A stretch of 56,069 bases of DNA from Prochlorococcus marinus str. MIT 9201. GTDB lineage: Bacteria > Cyanobacteriota > Cyanobacteriia > PCC-6307 > Cyanobiaceae. The translations under genes were made by a program, and so were the position numbers. The stretch is taken from positions 1 through 56,069 of the forward strand of contig NZ_JNAL01000002.1 in the NCBI RefSeq assembly GCF_000759955.1, read 5' to 3'. The notes below the pieces were generated by a model, which had not been told where the DNA came from, ran no database searches, and saw nothing but the letters and a program-made list of their open reading frames with translations. Shown here piece after piece: positions 35,707-45,404 of the stretch; within the stretch, counting starts at the first letter, position 1; each line of letters opens with the position of its first letter.

Positions 35707-36882
35707 ATGAGAAATAATCTAAGAGATCAAATAACCGCATTAAAAAATAAGTATTATTTCAACTATGGCGGTCAAGGACCATTACCAAAATCCTCTCTAG
35801 AAGCAATTGTTAAAACTTGGGAAATTATCCAAGATTTAGGACCATTTACCAATGATATGTGGCCTTTTATTAACAAAGAAATATTGACCACAAAAAGAAT
35901 CATTGCGCAAAAATTAGGTGTCAATTCAAAGAATGTAGCTTTTACCGAAAACATCTCTTCCGGTATGATTTTGCCATTTTGGGGAATAAAAGTAGAAGAG
36001 GGAGAAGAGTTGTTAATAAGTGACTGTGAACATCCTGGTGTAGTGGCTGCAAGTCGAGAATTTTGCAGAAGAAATAAATTAATATTCAAAATTTTGCCAA
36101 TCCAAAAAATTAAAAATCTAAACGACGAAAATATAATTTTAGAAATTTTGAAAAATCTAAATAGTAAGACTAAGATCCTAATTATTTCTCATATCTTGTG
36201 GAACTTTGGATATAAAATTCCTTTAAAACAAATTTCTATTGAATTAAAAAATAATCGAGAAGATTCTTATTTACTTGTTGATGGTGCTCAAACCTTTGGG
36301 CACATAAATATTGAAAAAGAAGTTTTTTATTCTGATTTATATTCAATAACTTCTCATAAATGGGCATGTGGACCAGAAGGACTTGGAGCCATTTATGTCT
36401 CAGATAGATTTATTCATGAAACAGATCCCACAATAATTGGTTGGAAATCATTAAAAAAAGAACTTGGCATTTATGAGCCTTCAGATAATCTTTTTCATGA
36501 TGATGCAAGGAAATTTGAAATAGCTACCTCTTGTATTCCTTTACTTGCTGGGCTCCGGAATTCTTTAGATCTTTTGGATAAAGACTGCCATGAAAAAGAA
36601 AAAAGCAAAAACATCAAAAAATTAAGTGGAAAACTTTGGGATGAATTAAATCAATCAAAGGGAGTTGAATTAGTTTTAGAAAAAAAATATTTAAATGGGA
36701 TTGTTAGTTTTAATATCGAAAATATTAAAGATAAGGATAAATTTGTAAAGAAACTTGGAGAAAAGAAAATTTGGATTAGGGTTTTAGAAGATCCAAAATG
36801 GTTTAGAGCATGCGTACATCAAATTACTACAGAAGCTGAGATTGATTTACTTGCTAGAGAAATAAAAAAAATATTAACTTAA
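35707..36882 (+). CDS. Class V aminotransferase-fold cysteine/cystine lyase (C-DES-like)
   Basis: This PLP enzyme of the cysteine desulfurase fold has 391 residues. The PLP lysine is K218 in SITSHKWACGPEG, with D192 and Q195 (VDGAQTFGH) contacting the cofactor. The sequence resembles the cyanobacterial C-DES lyase, which breaks cysteine or cystine into pyruvate, ammonia and sulfide, and the isopenicillin-N-epimerase-like group. The mobile-loop cysteine of true NifS/SufS desulfurases is not obvious. It follows arsM by 36 bp and converges with the SDR gene. Confidence 0.85.
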   Translation: MRNNLRDQITALKNKYYFNYGGQGPLPKSSLEAIVKTWEIIQDLGPFTNDMWPFINKEILTTKRIIAQKLGVNSKNVAFTENISSGMILPFWGIKVEEGEELLISDCEHPGVVAASREFCRRNKLIFKILPIQKIKNLNDENIILEILKNLNSKTKILIISHILWNFGYKIPLKQISIELKNNREDSYLLVDGAQTFGHINIEKEVFYSDLYSITSHKWACGPEGLGAIYVSDRFIHETDPTIIGWKSLKKELGIYEPSDNLFHDDARKFEIATSCIPLLAGLRNSLDLLDKDCHEKEKSKNIKKLSGKLWDELNQSKGVELVLEKKYLNGIVSFNIENIKDKDKFVKKLGEKKIWIRVLEDPKWFRACVHQITTEAEIDLLAREIKKILT

Positions 36883-36910
36883 AGATCTATTAATATAAAA
36901 AAAATTTAGT

Positions 36911-37615
36911 TTACCAAGGTATCTCCAAGTTGTCCCATGCAATAAATTTTCCTGTAGATTCTGGTGATTGATTTTTAATAATATTTATCAAGAATTGGGA
37001 GGATTTTTCTTTACTAAATAATTTATGTTCCGGAACAAATTTATGAAAAGGTCTAGATAAATCAGTATCTACTGTTCCTGGATGAAGCAATGTGATAGTA
37101 GCCTTTGGGAAACGTCTAGCCCATTCAATACTTAAAGATTTAAAAAACTGATTTTGCGCAGATTTTGCAGCTCTATATGAATACCAACCTCCAGTTTGAT
37201 TATCTCCAATGCTACCAACTCTTGCACTTATACTTGCAAAATTAAAATTAAAATCTTTTGGTATAAATTCTTCAATCGCTTTAGCTAATAAAATAGGAGA
37301 AAAGGCATTTATTGAAAAACTTTCCATCATATTTTTTTTATTAAGATGTTGTAATCTTTTTTCTGGTTGAAGAGAATCACTATGAAGTCTGCCTGTAGCA
37401 TTAATAACTAGCCTTAATTTTGAAGAATGATTTGATATTTTATTTTTCAACTGCAAAAGGGATTGAGAATCCTCTATATCTAATTCCCAAAAAGAATGAA
37501 AATCACTTTTTCTTCCACACAATACAACATCTAAATCTTTTTCACTTTCATTAAGATCTTTAGCTAGTTGTGTTCCAATTCCACCTGCGCCTACAACTAA
37601 GGCTAAGCCTTTCAT
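36911..37615 (-). CDS. Short-chain dehydrogenase/reductase
   Basis: A Rossmann oxidoreductase of 234 residues. The cofactor motif VVGAGGIGTQLAKDL is at residues 7-21, and the NATG-type stabilising motif reads VINATGRL. Catalytic Ser lies in FASISARVGS and Tyr/Lys in YSYRAAKSAQ, followed by LHPGTVDTDLS. The short glycine motif and overall pattern fit the CsgA-like SDR group. Substrate unknown. It lies 81 bp downstream of murE on the same strand. Confidence 0.88.
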   Translation of the reverse strand: MKGLALVVGAGGIGTQLAKDLNESEKDLDVVLCGRKSDFHSFWELDIEDSQSLLQLKNKISNHSSKLRLVINATGRLHSDSLQPEKRLQHLNKKNMMESFSINAFSPILLAKAIEEFIPKDFNFNFASISARVGSIGDNQTGGWYSYRAAKSAQNQFFKSLSIEWARRFPKATITLLHPGTVDTDLSRPFHKFVPEHKLFSKEKSSQFLINIIKNQSPESTGKFIAWDNLEIPW

Positions 37616-37696
37616 TTTATTAAAAATAACTCTATTAATTCTAAGAAACTTTTCTTGTGATGTGCGAAAAGATCTTTCTTATTTGATTAGGAAATT

Positions 37697-39232
37697 TTAT
37701 TGAGATTTATTTTTTTCTTTTAATAATTTATAAGCTATTTTTCTATCATCAAAATTAATGACTTTATCATTGAGAATTTGGTAGTCTTCATGTCCTTTTC
37801 CTGCAATTAAAACAATATCTTTTTTATTGGCAAATTTAATAGATTCATTTATTGCTTTAAATCTATCAATTTCTATTGTTATTTTTTCTCTTTTTTTTAT
37901 ACCCATTAAAATATCATTTACTATCTTTTGGGGTTCTTCTGATCTTGGATTATCTGAAGTTATAAAAAGTTGATCAGATAACTCTTCAGCTATTGATCCC
38001 ATTAAAGGCCTTTTACTACGGTCTCTATCTCCGCCGCAGCCAAAAACAGTTATAAGTTTCCCTTCACAAAGTTTCTTAATTGATTGCAAAACTTTTTTTA
38101 ATCCATCAGGAGTGTGGGCATAATCAACAATTACTGTTGGAAGTGATCTTAAAACAACATCATTATCAATTTGTATTTTCTCCATTCTCCCAGGAGCACC
38201 AGGGAAATATTGTATGAACTTTGATAGATCTTTTAAAGAAAAATCAAGTTTATACAAAATTGTTATTGCTTGAATCGCATTCATTAAATTAAATTCACCA
38301 ACAAGTGGAACAAAAAGTTGAATTTTTTCCCTAGGTGTATGAAAAATACAAGTGGAGCCACTTTCAGTAAATTTTTTATCTGTTACGAAAAAAAAATCTT
38401 CGTTTTCAAATTCACTTTCAGTAACCTTTGTAGAGACTAATGAAGATTTTTTTTCAAGATCAGATGATAATTTAGATATCCAATGGTCATCATGATTTAA
38501 TACACAAATCCTATCTTTTTCTTCTAAGTAGGGTGGGAAAAATAATTTTCTTTTTGTTTGAAAATATGATTCCATATCTGAGTGATAATCAAGATGATCT
38601 TGGGTTAAATTTGTAAAAATAGCCGCCTCGAATTCGCATCCTGATATCCTATTTTGAGCAATAGAATGAGAACTTACCTCTAAAATCGCGAATTCAGATT
38701 CTGCCTCAACAGCAGCATTTAATTTCTTTTGAAGTTTATCGGCGAAATCAGTTGTATGAGAAGCCACTTCTGAGAATCCAGGCCATCTATTGAGCAAGGT
38801 CCCAAATAATGCAGTCTTTTTCCCTAATTTTTTTAAAAGATATTCCAATAAAAAAGTAATTGTCGTTTTTCCATTTGTACCCGTAACACCAATAAGTTTA
38901 AGTTTTCTTGAAGGCCTATTCCAAAACTCAGCGACTATTTGACCAAAAATATAATCTAAATTATCCTCAATAACTAAAATCCTTTCTCGATCAATAGATC
39001 CAATTTTCTCTTTTGCAGAAGACCCAATAATGGCAGCCTCTGCACCATTTTCAATTGCCTCAATACAAAATTTTCCTCCATCAACATTTAAACCAGGCAT
39101 ACCTAAAAATAAAGTTCCTTTTTGAACTTCTTTAGAGTTAAAAGAAATATTATTGATTTCATGATCTTTTAACTCTAATGAAGGAATAATTCCTACCAAA
39201 TTTAAAAGTTTATGTAATTTTAGAGATCTCAT
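37697..39232 (-). CDS. murE: UDP-MurNAc-tripeptide synthetase (diaminopimelate-adding)
   Basis: It adds meso-diaminopimelate to UDP-MurNAc-Ala-Glu in peptidoglycan synthesis. The 511-residue Mur ligase shows the P-loop GVTGTNGKTTITFLLEYLL near 112, DFADKLQKKL, and ILEVSSHSIAQNRISG in the central domain. The C-terminal DNPRSEEP motif specifies diaminopimelate rather than lysine. It follows the glutaredoxin-like gene by 8 bp. Confidence 0.97.
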   Translation of the reverse strand: MRSLKLHKLLNLVGIIPSLELKDHEINNISFNSKEVQKGTLFLGMPGLNVDGGKFCIEAIENGAEAAIIGSSAKEKIGSIDRERILVIEDNLDYIFGQIVAEFWNRPSRKLKLIGVTGTNGKTTITFLLEYLLKKLGKKTALFGTLLNRWPGFSEVASHTTDFADKLQKKLNAAVEAESEFAILEVSSHSIAQNRISGCEFEAAIFTNLTQDHLDYHSDMESYFQTKRKLFFPPYLEEKDRICVLNHDDHWISKLSSDLEKKSSLVSTKVTESEFENEDFFFVTDKKFTESGSTCIFHTPREKIQLFVPLVGEFNLMNAIQAITILYKLDFSLKDLSKFIQYFPGAPGRMEKIQIDNDVVLRSLPTVIVDYAHTPDGLKKVLQSIKKLCEGKLITVFGCGGDRDRSKRPLMGSIAEELSDQLFITSDNPRSEEPQKIVNDILMGIKKREKITIEIDRFKAINESIKFANKKDIVLIAGKGHEDYQILNDKVINFDDRKIAYKLLKEKNKSQ

Positions 39233-39240
39233 ATAAAAAA

Positions 39241-39543
39241 TTATTTCTCAAGAATGGTACTAATATTTTTTTGAAACCAATTCTTTAATTGATCATCTTT
39301 TAATCTTGGAGAAATGCGAGGCAATTCTATAATCTCCTCGGATCTAATTCTTTCAACAGCAATAACTGGTACTTCATAATCATATTTTTTATATTTATCT
39401 TTATATAAATCGAGCCTATCAATATCAATTTCTTTGAGCTCCTCTAGATTAGGGAATAATTCATTAAGATTTATTTTTGCAAGTTTATTTTTTAATGAAT
39501 CGCAAAGGCAACATCCCTGCCTAACAAAAATAAATATTTTCAT
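39241..39543 (-). CDS. Glutaredoxin-like protein (DUF836)
   Basis: A 100-residue thioredoxin-fold protein. The N-terminal FIFVRQGCCLCDSLKNKL has a C11-C12-x-C14 motif, matching the CxLC-type site of DUF836 glutaredoxin-like proteins. The central YEVPVIAVE is the cis-Pro loop, and the polar C-terminal helix SPRLKDDQLKNWF is typical. It is probably a redox protein of unknown partner. It sits between yidD (4-bp gap) and murE (8-bp gap). Confidence 0.85.
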   Translation of the reverse strand: MKIFIFVRQGCCLCDSLKNKLAKINLNELFPNLEELKEIDIDRLDLYKDKYKKYDYEVPVIAVERIRSEEIIELPRISPRLKDDQLKNWFQKNISTILEK

Positions 39544-39547
39544 TCAT

Positions 39548-39784
39548 TTAGTCAGGCACAGGGTCACATCCACAGGGAGTTAATGGATGACATCTGCTTA
39601 ATCTTCTTAAAGTTAACCACCCTCCCTTCCAAGGTCCATGTCTAGTAATTGCCTCATATCCATAAGAGCTGCAACTTGGAATAAATCTGCATCTTGGTCC
39701 AAAAAAAGGTGAAAACCACTTTTGATAGAAAGAAATCATAAAAAGAAGTATAGAAGTAATTGATTTATTAATAGTTTTGAACAC
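39548..39784 (-). CDS. yidD: Membrane protein insertion efficiency factor YidD
   Basis: This 78-residue protein is thought to assist YidC-dependent membrane insertion. It has an N-terminal amphipathic/hydrophobic segment (SITSILLFMISFYQKWFSP) followed by the family core RCRFIPSCSSYGYEAITRHG and LTLRRLSRCHP, ending in CGCDPVPD. The start is a GTG at 39784. It is divergent from rpsD across 95 bp and first in a minus-strand run with the glutaredoxin-like gene, murE and the SDR. Confidence 0.93.
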   Translation of the reverse strand: MFKTINKSITSILLFMISFYQKWFSPFFGPRCRFIPSCSSYGYEAITRHGPWKGGWLTLRRLSRCHPLTPCGCDPVPD

Positions 39785-39879
39785 TTTAATGATGTAAAAT
39801 AATATCTCCAGTAGTAATTAGTTTAATTGAATTTAATCAATTATCCAATTTATTGCAAATTTCTATTTAATTTAACATT

Positions 39880-40488
39880 ATGTCAAGATACCGCGGTCCC
39901 AGATTAAGGGTTACGCGTCGCTTGGGAGAACTACCAGGTCTCACCAGGAAAGCTTCAAAGAAGTCTAATCCTCCAGGTCAGCACGGCCAAGCCCGTCGCA
40001 AGCGATCAGAATATGCAATTCGTCTAGAAGAAAAGCAGAAACTTAGGTTTAATTATGGAGTTTCTGAAAAACAACTAGTACGTTATGTAAAAAAAGCTAG
40101 AGCTCAAGAAGGATCTACAGGAACTAACCTACTAAGACTTTTAGAAAACAGACTTGATAATGTCTGTTTTAGATTAGGTTTTGGAGGTACTATTCCAGGT
40201 TCAAGACAATTAGTAAATCATGGTCATGTAACCGTTAATGGAAAAGTTCTCGATATTGCAGGTTATCAATGCAAATCAGGCGATGTAATCGGAATTAAAG
40301 AAAACAAAGCAAGCAAAAAACTTGTAGAAGGAAATATAGAATTTCCTGGTTTAGCAAATGTCCCACCTCATCTTGATTTAGACAAACCCAAATTAACGGG
40401 AAAAATAAATGGAAAATGTGATAGGGAATGGGTGGCTCTTGAAATAAACGAACTACTAGTTGTTGAATATTATTCAAGAAAAGTTTAA
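39880..40488 (+). CDS. rpsD: 30S ribosomal protein S4
   Basis: A primary 16S rRNA-binding protein. The 202-residue sequence begins [20 protein letters not shown] and has the basic linker [20 protein letters not shown]. The S4 RNA-binding domain is near residues 92-155 ([32 protein letters not shown]). It is encoded alone, not in the alpha operon, as in other cyanobacteria. A strong inverted repeat follows the gene. Confidence 0.98.
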   Translation: MSRYRGPRLRVTRRLGELPGLTRKASKKSNPPGQHGQARRKRSEYAIRLEEKQKLRFNYGVSEKQLVRYVKKARAQEGSTGTNLLRLLENRLDNVCFRLGFGGTIPGSRQLVNHGHVTVNGKVLDIAGYQCKSGDVIGIKENKASKKLVEGNIEFPGLANVPPHLDLDKPKLTGKINGKCDREWVALEINELLVVEYYSRKV

Positions 40489-40508
40489 TACTACTTTTCT
40501 TTGGATTA

Positions 40509-40541
40509 TTAAATCTCTCTTTTAAAAAATGAGAGATTTAA
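40509..40541 (+). terminator. Inverted repeat after rpsD, probable terminator
   Basis: TTAAATCTCTC (40509-40519) and GAGAGATTTAA (40531-40541) form a perfect 11-bp stem with an 11-base AT loop 20 bp past the rpsD stop. The downstream sequence is T-rich but not a pure run, so efficiency is uncertain. It lies just before the next gene at 40565. Confidence 0.7.
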
Positions 40542-40564
40542 TTTGATTCTTATTCTTAAAAATA

Positions 40565-41728
40565 ATGGGAAATAAGGAAAATAATATAAAAAAGCCAGGT
40601 TTTAAGACCTTATCTATTCACCATGGGGAGACTTTTGCAGAAGACACTGGATGCGTTATGCCTCCTATTTTTTCTTCATCTACTTTCAAACATGGAAATA
40701 AAGATAATTTCGACTACACCAGATCAGGCAATCCAAACTTTAGAATTCTAGAGAACATCCTTAAATCAATAGAAGATTCTAAATACTGTACAGTTTTTGG
40801 ATCTGGAATTAGCGCGGTAACTGCTATTTCATCAACACTAAAATCAGGTGACAAGATACTCTGCGAGTCAAATCTCTATGGTTGTACAGTGAGGATGTTC
40901 GAAAAAGTTTTCAAGAAATTTGGATTAGAAATTTTATACACAGATTTTACAAACGAAAATAATATCAAAAAGATTTCATACTTCGAGCCAACCTTGATAT
41001 GGCTAGAAAGTCCAACTAATCCACTTTTGAAGGTACTTGATATTAAGGCGATTTGTGATGAAGCGAATAAACTACAAATCCCAGTAGTAGTGGACAACAC
41101 CTTTTCTACTGCACTTATTCAAAAGCCATTGGACCTTGGTGCAACGCTATCACTCGTAAGCACAACAAAATTCATTAATGGACATAGTGATGCACTTGGT
41201 GGAGCAGTACTGACAAATAATAAGGTATGGAATAGTAAGATGCTTTTTTCTCAAAAAGCTCTAGGACTTCAACCATCTCCTTTTGATAGTTGGCTAATTA
41301 CGAGAGGAGTAAAAACTCTTCCTTTAAGAATCGAACAACAAACACAAAGTGCAAAATTAATTTCTGAAGAATTAGAGAATCATAAAATAATTAGTAAATT
41401 AATTTATCCTTTTAATCAAAAACATCCACAATTTAACTTAGCAAAATCACAAATGAGATCTGGAGGTTCGATGATCACCATAAAATTAAATCTTACAAAA
41501 GAGGATACTTTTAAATTTTGCAAATCTCTCAAATATTTCTCGCTAGCAGAAAGCCTTGGAGGAGTTGAAAGCTTAATTTGTCACCCCGCAACAATGACTC
41601 ATGCTTCTGTTGATGACAAAACAAAAAATTTACTGGGGATAGATGATGCTCTTGTCAGATTATCTATTGGATGTGAAGAAACAAACGATTTAATCTCAGA
41701 CATATTATTTGCTTTAAATAAATTCTGA
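40565..41728 (+). CDS. Cys/Met metabolism PLP enzyme (cystathionine gamma-synthase family)
   Basis: A 387-residue PLP enzyme of the gamma-synthase/gamma-lyase family. Features are the subunit-contact motif YTRSGNP (51-57), FGSGISAVTAISS for phosphate binding, VVVDNTFSTALIQKPLDLGA (174-193) and the PLP lysine K202 in STTKFINGHSD. The SGGSMITIKL and ESLGGVESLICHPATMTHAS segments are typical. It could be a cystathionine gamma-synthase, beta-lyase or O-acylhomoserine sulfhydrylase; sequence alone does not decide. It is followed 3 bp later by a paralogue and then cysK, forming a sulfur amino-acid unit. Confidence 0.9.
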   Translation: MGNKENNIKKPGFKTLSIHHGETFAEDTGCVMPPIFSSSTFKHGNKDNFDYTRSGNPNFRILENILKSIEDSKYCTVFGSGISAVTAISSTLKSGDKILCESNLYGCTVRMFEKVFKKFGLEILYTDFTNENNIKKISYFEPTLIWLESPTNPLLKVLDIKAICDEANKLQIPVVVDNTFSTALIQKPLDLGATLSLVSTTKFINGHSDALGGAVLTNNKVWNSKMLFSQKALGLQPSPFDSWLITRGVKTLPLRIEQQTQSAKLISEELENHKIISKLIYPFNQKHPQFNLAKSQMRSGGSMITIKLNLTKEDTFKFCKSLKYFSLAESLGGVESLICHPATMTHASVDDKTKNLLGIDDALVRLSIGCEETNDLISDILFALNKF

Positions 41729-41731
41729 AAA

Positions 41732-43201
41732 TTGAGAGATTTACTTAAAAACCCTATATGGAAAAATTTAGAGTTGGGATATTCTATTCCTGATAGTATT
41801 CATGCTGTTTCTGTGGCATTACCAACTTGGAATGATGTAATAAATTACGAGGAAAAAAATCAAGAATGCATGAATTTATTGCAGTCCATTTACCCAAGAT
41901 TCGGGCTAAACCCCATATTGAAAAGATTATGCGAAAAAGTAAAAAAGGAAAATTACTACAACAATAGAAGTATTTGGCCATATCCGAATGAAAGCACAGC
42001 TTTTAAAGCTAAAAAATACATTGATAAAAATACTTTTGAACAATTCTCATTAATAGAAAAAAGGGGTGATTTAGCTTTCTTAATAACTGAAAAAGAAGGA
42101 AGTATTTATGCAAAATCTTTTTGGCAACATACTGGTCTTGGTTTATCTTCAAGGGCTGCTGCTGTAGAACTAGGTCTTGAAGATTGCCATCCAAAATCTT
42201 ACGTAAATGAATGTTCTCAAAGAATAAAAAATAGAATTTCTAAATCTATAAAAATTAACTCTAATGATATTCACTTAACTTCATCTGGAATGTCAGCATT
42301 GTATACATCATTAGAAATCATATATAAATTATTTCCAGCGAAACCTACACTTCAAATTGGTTTTCCATATGTAGATGTACTTAAATTACCAATGAATATC
42401 TTTCATGGAGCCAAGCTAATTACAGAAGAAAATTGCGATGATATTGAATTAGAAATCAAAAGAATAAAGCCATCAGCATTAATTATTGAACTACCGAGTA
42501 ATCCAATGCTCAAATGTGTAAACATTAAAAAAATTTCAAAAATAGCAAAAAATTTAAATATTCCATTAATAGTTGACGATACAATTGGTTCAAATTTAAA
42601 TATAAATTCCCTAGACCATGCCGATATAGTTTTTACTTCACTTACAAAAATTTTTTCAGGTAGTGGTGATATTCTTGCCGGATCATTAATACTAAATCCA
42701 AAAAGTAAATGGATTGATCAATTTAGAAACGCATTAAACGAGATTAATCTTCCAACACTTTCCGATGGAGATACAGTTTATTTAGAGAAAGTTAGTAGAG
42801 ATGTAAATCAAAGAGTTTTTGAACAAAATAGAGCATGTTTAGAATTAAAAAAAAGATTAGAGACCCATAGCGAGATTAAAAATATTTTCCATCCTGAAAA
42901 TTGTCCAAATTTTAATTCTTTACTTACTTCTGAGGGAGGATACGGCTGCCTATTATCATTTGAATTAAATGGAGGATTGAACAAAGCTAAAAAATTTTAT
43001 GATTCTCTAAAAGTATCTAAAGGACCTAGTTTAGGTACAAAATTTACTCTAGTTTGTCCTTATGTTTTACTAGCTCATTATGACGAATTGGATTGGGCTG
43101 AAAGTTTTGGTATACCCTCGCACCTTATTAGAGTATCAGTTGGATTAGAAGACCAAGATCAATTGTGGAAAAGCTTTTCTGAAGCACTAAATGATTTCTA
43201 A
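41732..43201 (+). CDS. Extended cystathionine gamma-synthase-like protein
   Basis: A second Cys/Met-metabolism PLP protein, 489 residues, about 100 longer than its neighbour. The extra N-terminal part (residues 1-130) contains LGYSIPDSIHAVSVALPTWN. The PLP domain follows: HLTSSGMSALYTSLE, VDDTIGSNLN with D282, the PLP lysine K306 in FTSLTKIFSGSGD, and a C-terminal SEGGYGCLLSFELNGG domain. This long form occurs in cyanobacteria and fungi (MET7/STR2-like). The start is a TTG at 41732, 3 bp after the preceding stop. Probable cystathionine gamma-synthase; the partner roles of the two paralogues are unresolved. Confidence 0.85.
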   Translation: MRDLLKNPIWKNLELGYSIPDSIHAVSVALPTWNDVINYEEKNQECMNLLQSIYPRFGLNPILKRLCEKVKKENYYNNRSIWPYPNESTAFKAKKYIDKNTFEQFSLIEKRGDLAFLITEKEGSIYAKSFWQHTGLGLSSRAAAVELGLEDCHPKSYVNECSQRIKNRISKSIKINSNDIHLTSSGMSALYTSLEIIYKLFPAKPTLQIGFPYVDVLKLPMNIFHGAKLITEENCDDIELEIKRIKPSALIIELPSNPMLKCVNIKKISKIAKNLNIPLIVDDTIGSNLNINSLDHADIVFTSLTKIFSGSGDILAGSLILNPKSKWIDQFRNALNEINLPTLSDGDTVYLEKVSRDVNQRVFEQNRACLELKKRLETHSEIKNIFHPENCPNFNSLLTSEGGYGCLLSFELNGGLNKAKKFYDSLKVSKGPSLGTKFTLVCPYVLLAHYDELDWAESFGIPSHLIRVSVGLEDQDQLWKSFSEALNDF

Positions 43202-43284
43202 ATTCCTAGTATTTACCGTATAAAACTTATATACTCTTTTTCTGAATAATAGTTAGTATTAATATATATTTTCTTAATATATAA

Positions 43285-44271
43285 ATGGCAAAAATTTATG
43301 AGGACAACAGTTTTGCTATTGGAAACACTCCATTAGTAAAATTAAAATCAGTTACTAAAAACGCGAAAGCTACAGTACTTGCAAAAATTGAAGGTAGAAA
43401 CCCTGCTTACAGTGTCAAATGTAGAATTGGCGCAAACATGATCTGGGATGCAGAGAAAAGTGGGAAGCTTACAAAAGACAAAACTATTGTTGAGCCAACT
43501 TCTGGAAATACAGGAATTGCATTAGCTTTTACTGCTTCAGCAAGAGGTTATAAACTGATCCTTACAATGCCAGAATCCATGTCAATTGAAAGAAGAAGGG
43601 TTATGGCAGTGTTGGGTGCTGAAATTGTTTTAACAGAGGCATCTAAAGGTATGCCTGGAGCAATAGCTAAGGCTAAAGAAATTGCAGAAAGTAATCCTTC
43701 TAAATATTTCATGCCCGGTCAATTTGATAATCCAGCAAACCCTGAAATTCATTTCAAAACTACTGGACCAGAAATCTGGGATGATTGCGATGGTGAAATT
43801 GATGTCTTAGTTGCAGGGGTTGGAACTGGCGGCACAATTACAGGAGTTTCAAGATACATTAAGCAAGAGAAGGGTAAAAATATTATTTCTGTAGCTGTAG
43901 AACCGTCACATAGTCCTGTTATTACGCAGACAATGAATGGTGAAGAGGTTAAATCTGGACCACATAAAATTCAAGGAATTGGAGCAGGTTTTATTCCTAA
44001 GAACCTTGACTTATCAATTGTTGATAAGGTTGAACAGGTAACAAATGACGAGTCAATCGAAATGGCTCTTAGATTAGCAAAAGAAGAAGGTCTATTAGTC
44101 GGAATATCTTGTGGAGCTGCTGCGGCAGCGGCTGTTAGATTAGCTGAAAAAGATGAATATGCGGGGAAAACCATCGTAGTTGTTCTACCTGATTTAGCAG
44201 AGAGATATTTATCATCAATTATGTTTACTGAAGTTCCAAGCGGAATCATTCAAGAACCAGTAAAAGCCTAA
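43285..44271 (+). CDS. cysK: Cysteine synthase (O-acetylserine sulfhydrylase)
   Basis: It makes cysteine from O-acetylserine and sulfide. In this 328-residue PLP enzyme, K45 in [11 protein letters not shown] binds [15 protein letters not shown] is the substrate loop, and [16 protein letters not shown] binds the cofactor phosphate. AVEPSHSPV and [13 protein letters not shown] follow in the usual places. It is 83 bp downstream of the two gamma-synthase-family genes and ends 2 bp from the convergent queA. Confidence 0.97.
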   Translation: MAKIYEDNSFAIGNTPLVKLKSVTKNAKATVLAKIEGRNPAYSVKCRIGANMIWDAEKSGKLTKDKTIVEPTSGNTGIALAFTASARGYKLILTMPESMSIERRRVMAVLGAEIVLTEASKGMPGAIAKAKEIAESNPSKYFMPGQFDNPANPEIHFKTTGPEIWDDCDGEIDVLVAGVGTGGTITGVSRYIKQEKGKNIISVAVEPSHSPVITQTMNGEEVKSGPHKIQGIGAGFIPKNLDLSIVDKVEQVTNDESIEMALRLAKEEGLLVGISCGAAAAAAVRLAEKDEYAGKTIVVVLPDLAERYLSSIMFTEVPSGIIQEPVKA

Positions 44272-44273
44272 AT

Positions 44274-45398
44274 CTATTTTTTCTCCAGTAATGAATCTGG
44301 TGAAATATACATAGCATCGCCATAAGAGAAAAATCTAAATTTTTCTTTTATGGCTTTTTTATACAAATCTAATAATCTTTCTCTACCAATCATTGCACTT
44401 ACTAAAAGTAATAATGAACTTTTAGGGAGATGAAAATTAGTTAATAATCCATCAACTACCTTAAATTTATAACCTGGCTTAATTACTAAATCCACATATT
44501 TCGCTATTGGAATAAAGTCATTAATTTCGTAAGAATAACAACTTTCAAGAGCTCTCACGCTAGTTGTCCCAATAGCAATTATTTTTCTATCTGTTTTCTT
44601 TATTCTCTTTATTTCCTCCACTACTTCATTATTAACACTTACCCATTCTTTATGAAGTTTTAAGTTACTTAGATCTTCTTGATCAATTGGTTTGAATGTT
44701 CCATAACCCACGTGCAAAGTTATCGGTAAGATTATTACTCCTTTTTTTTTTAGATTGGAAATAAGACTTTTGCTTAAGTGTAAACCAGCAGTTGGTGCGG
44801 CAACTGCCCCTGGATTAGTTGCATACTCAGTTTGATAACTGTTCTCATGAAAAGATTCCTCTTCGAAATTTTTTATATAAGGCGGGAGAGGGATTTCTCC
44901 GTATTTATCAAGAAGGTCATTCATTGAATTGAGATCAGTTATATTTTCAGGGAATTTAATAAATCTCCCTCCAGTTTCTTCATCAACCCCATCAACCATC
45001 AAGTAAATATCTTGTACAGAAGGAGATTTTAATTTTAGTTTTCTATTTATTTTTAACTTTTTCGCTGGCTTTGCCAAACATAACCAAACACACTCATGGG
45101 ATCTTTCTAAGACTAATAATTCGACTAACGTATTATTTTCTAATTCAACCTTTAACCTTGCCTTCATTACTTTAGTATTATTTACAACCACAAGATCGCC
45201 TTTTCTAAATTCATCTAAAAGATTCTTGGTAAATTTATTAGTTAAGCAGTTCTCTTCTAAAACACTATTCCTAACTATCATCAATCTTGATTCATGCCTT
45301 ATTGCAGAAGGTTTATTAGCAATTAATGAAGGATCAAGAAAGTAATCATAAGCCTCAAGCTTATAATCTAGTTCTGCATCATTAATTTGAGAAATCAA
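44274..45398 (-). CDS. queA: SAM:tRNA ribosyltransferase-isomerase
   Basis: It transfers and rearranges the ribosyl group of SAM onto preQ1-modified tRNA, giving epoxyqueuosine. The 374-residue protein begins YKLEAYDYFLDPSLIANKPS. It contains SRLMIVRNSV, GDLVVVNNTKVMKARL, VAAPTAGLHLSKSL, LHVGYGTFKPI and the C-terminal TNFHLPKSSLLLLVSAMIGR, all family hallmarks. The start is a TTG at 45398. It is preceded on the same strand by pdhC (6-bp gap). Confidence 0.96.
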   Translation of the reverse strand: MISQINDAELDYKLEAYDYFLDPSLIANKPSAIRHESRLMIVRNSVLEENCLTNKFTKNLLDEFRKGDLVVVNNTKVMKARLKVELENNTLVELLVLERSHECVWLCLAKPAKKLKINRKLKLKSPSVQDIYLMVDGVDEETGGRFIKFPENITDLNSMNDLLDKYGEIPLPPYIKNFEEESFHENSYQTEYATNPGAVAAPTAGLHLSKSLISNLKKKGVIILPITLHVGYGTFKPIDQEDLSNLKLHKEWVSVNNEVVEEIKRIKKTDRKIIAIGTTSVRALESCYSYEINDFIPIAKYVDLVIKPGYKFKVVDGLLTNFHLPKSSLLLLVSAMIGRERLLDLYKKAIKEKFRFFSYGDAMYISPDSLLEKK

Positions 45399-45404
45399 TT
45401 AAAT

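Noticed and set aside
43218-43240. Terminator after the extended gamma-synthase gene
   Set aside because: Only a 5-bp A/T stem (GTATA/TATAC); too weak in this AT-rich background.
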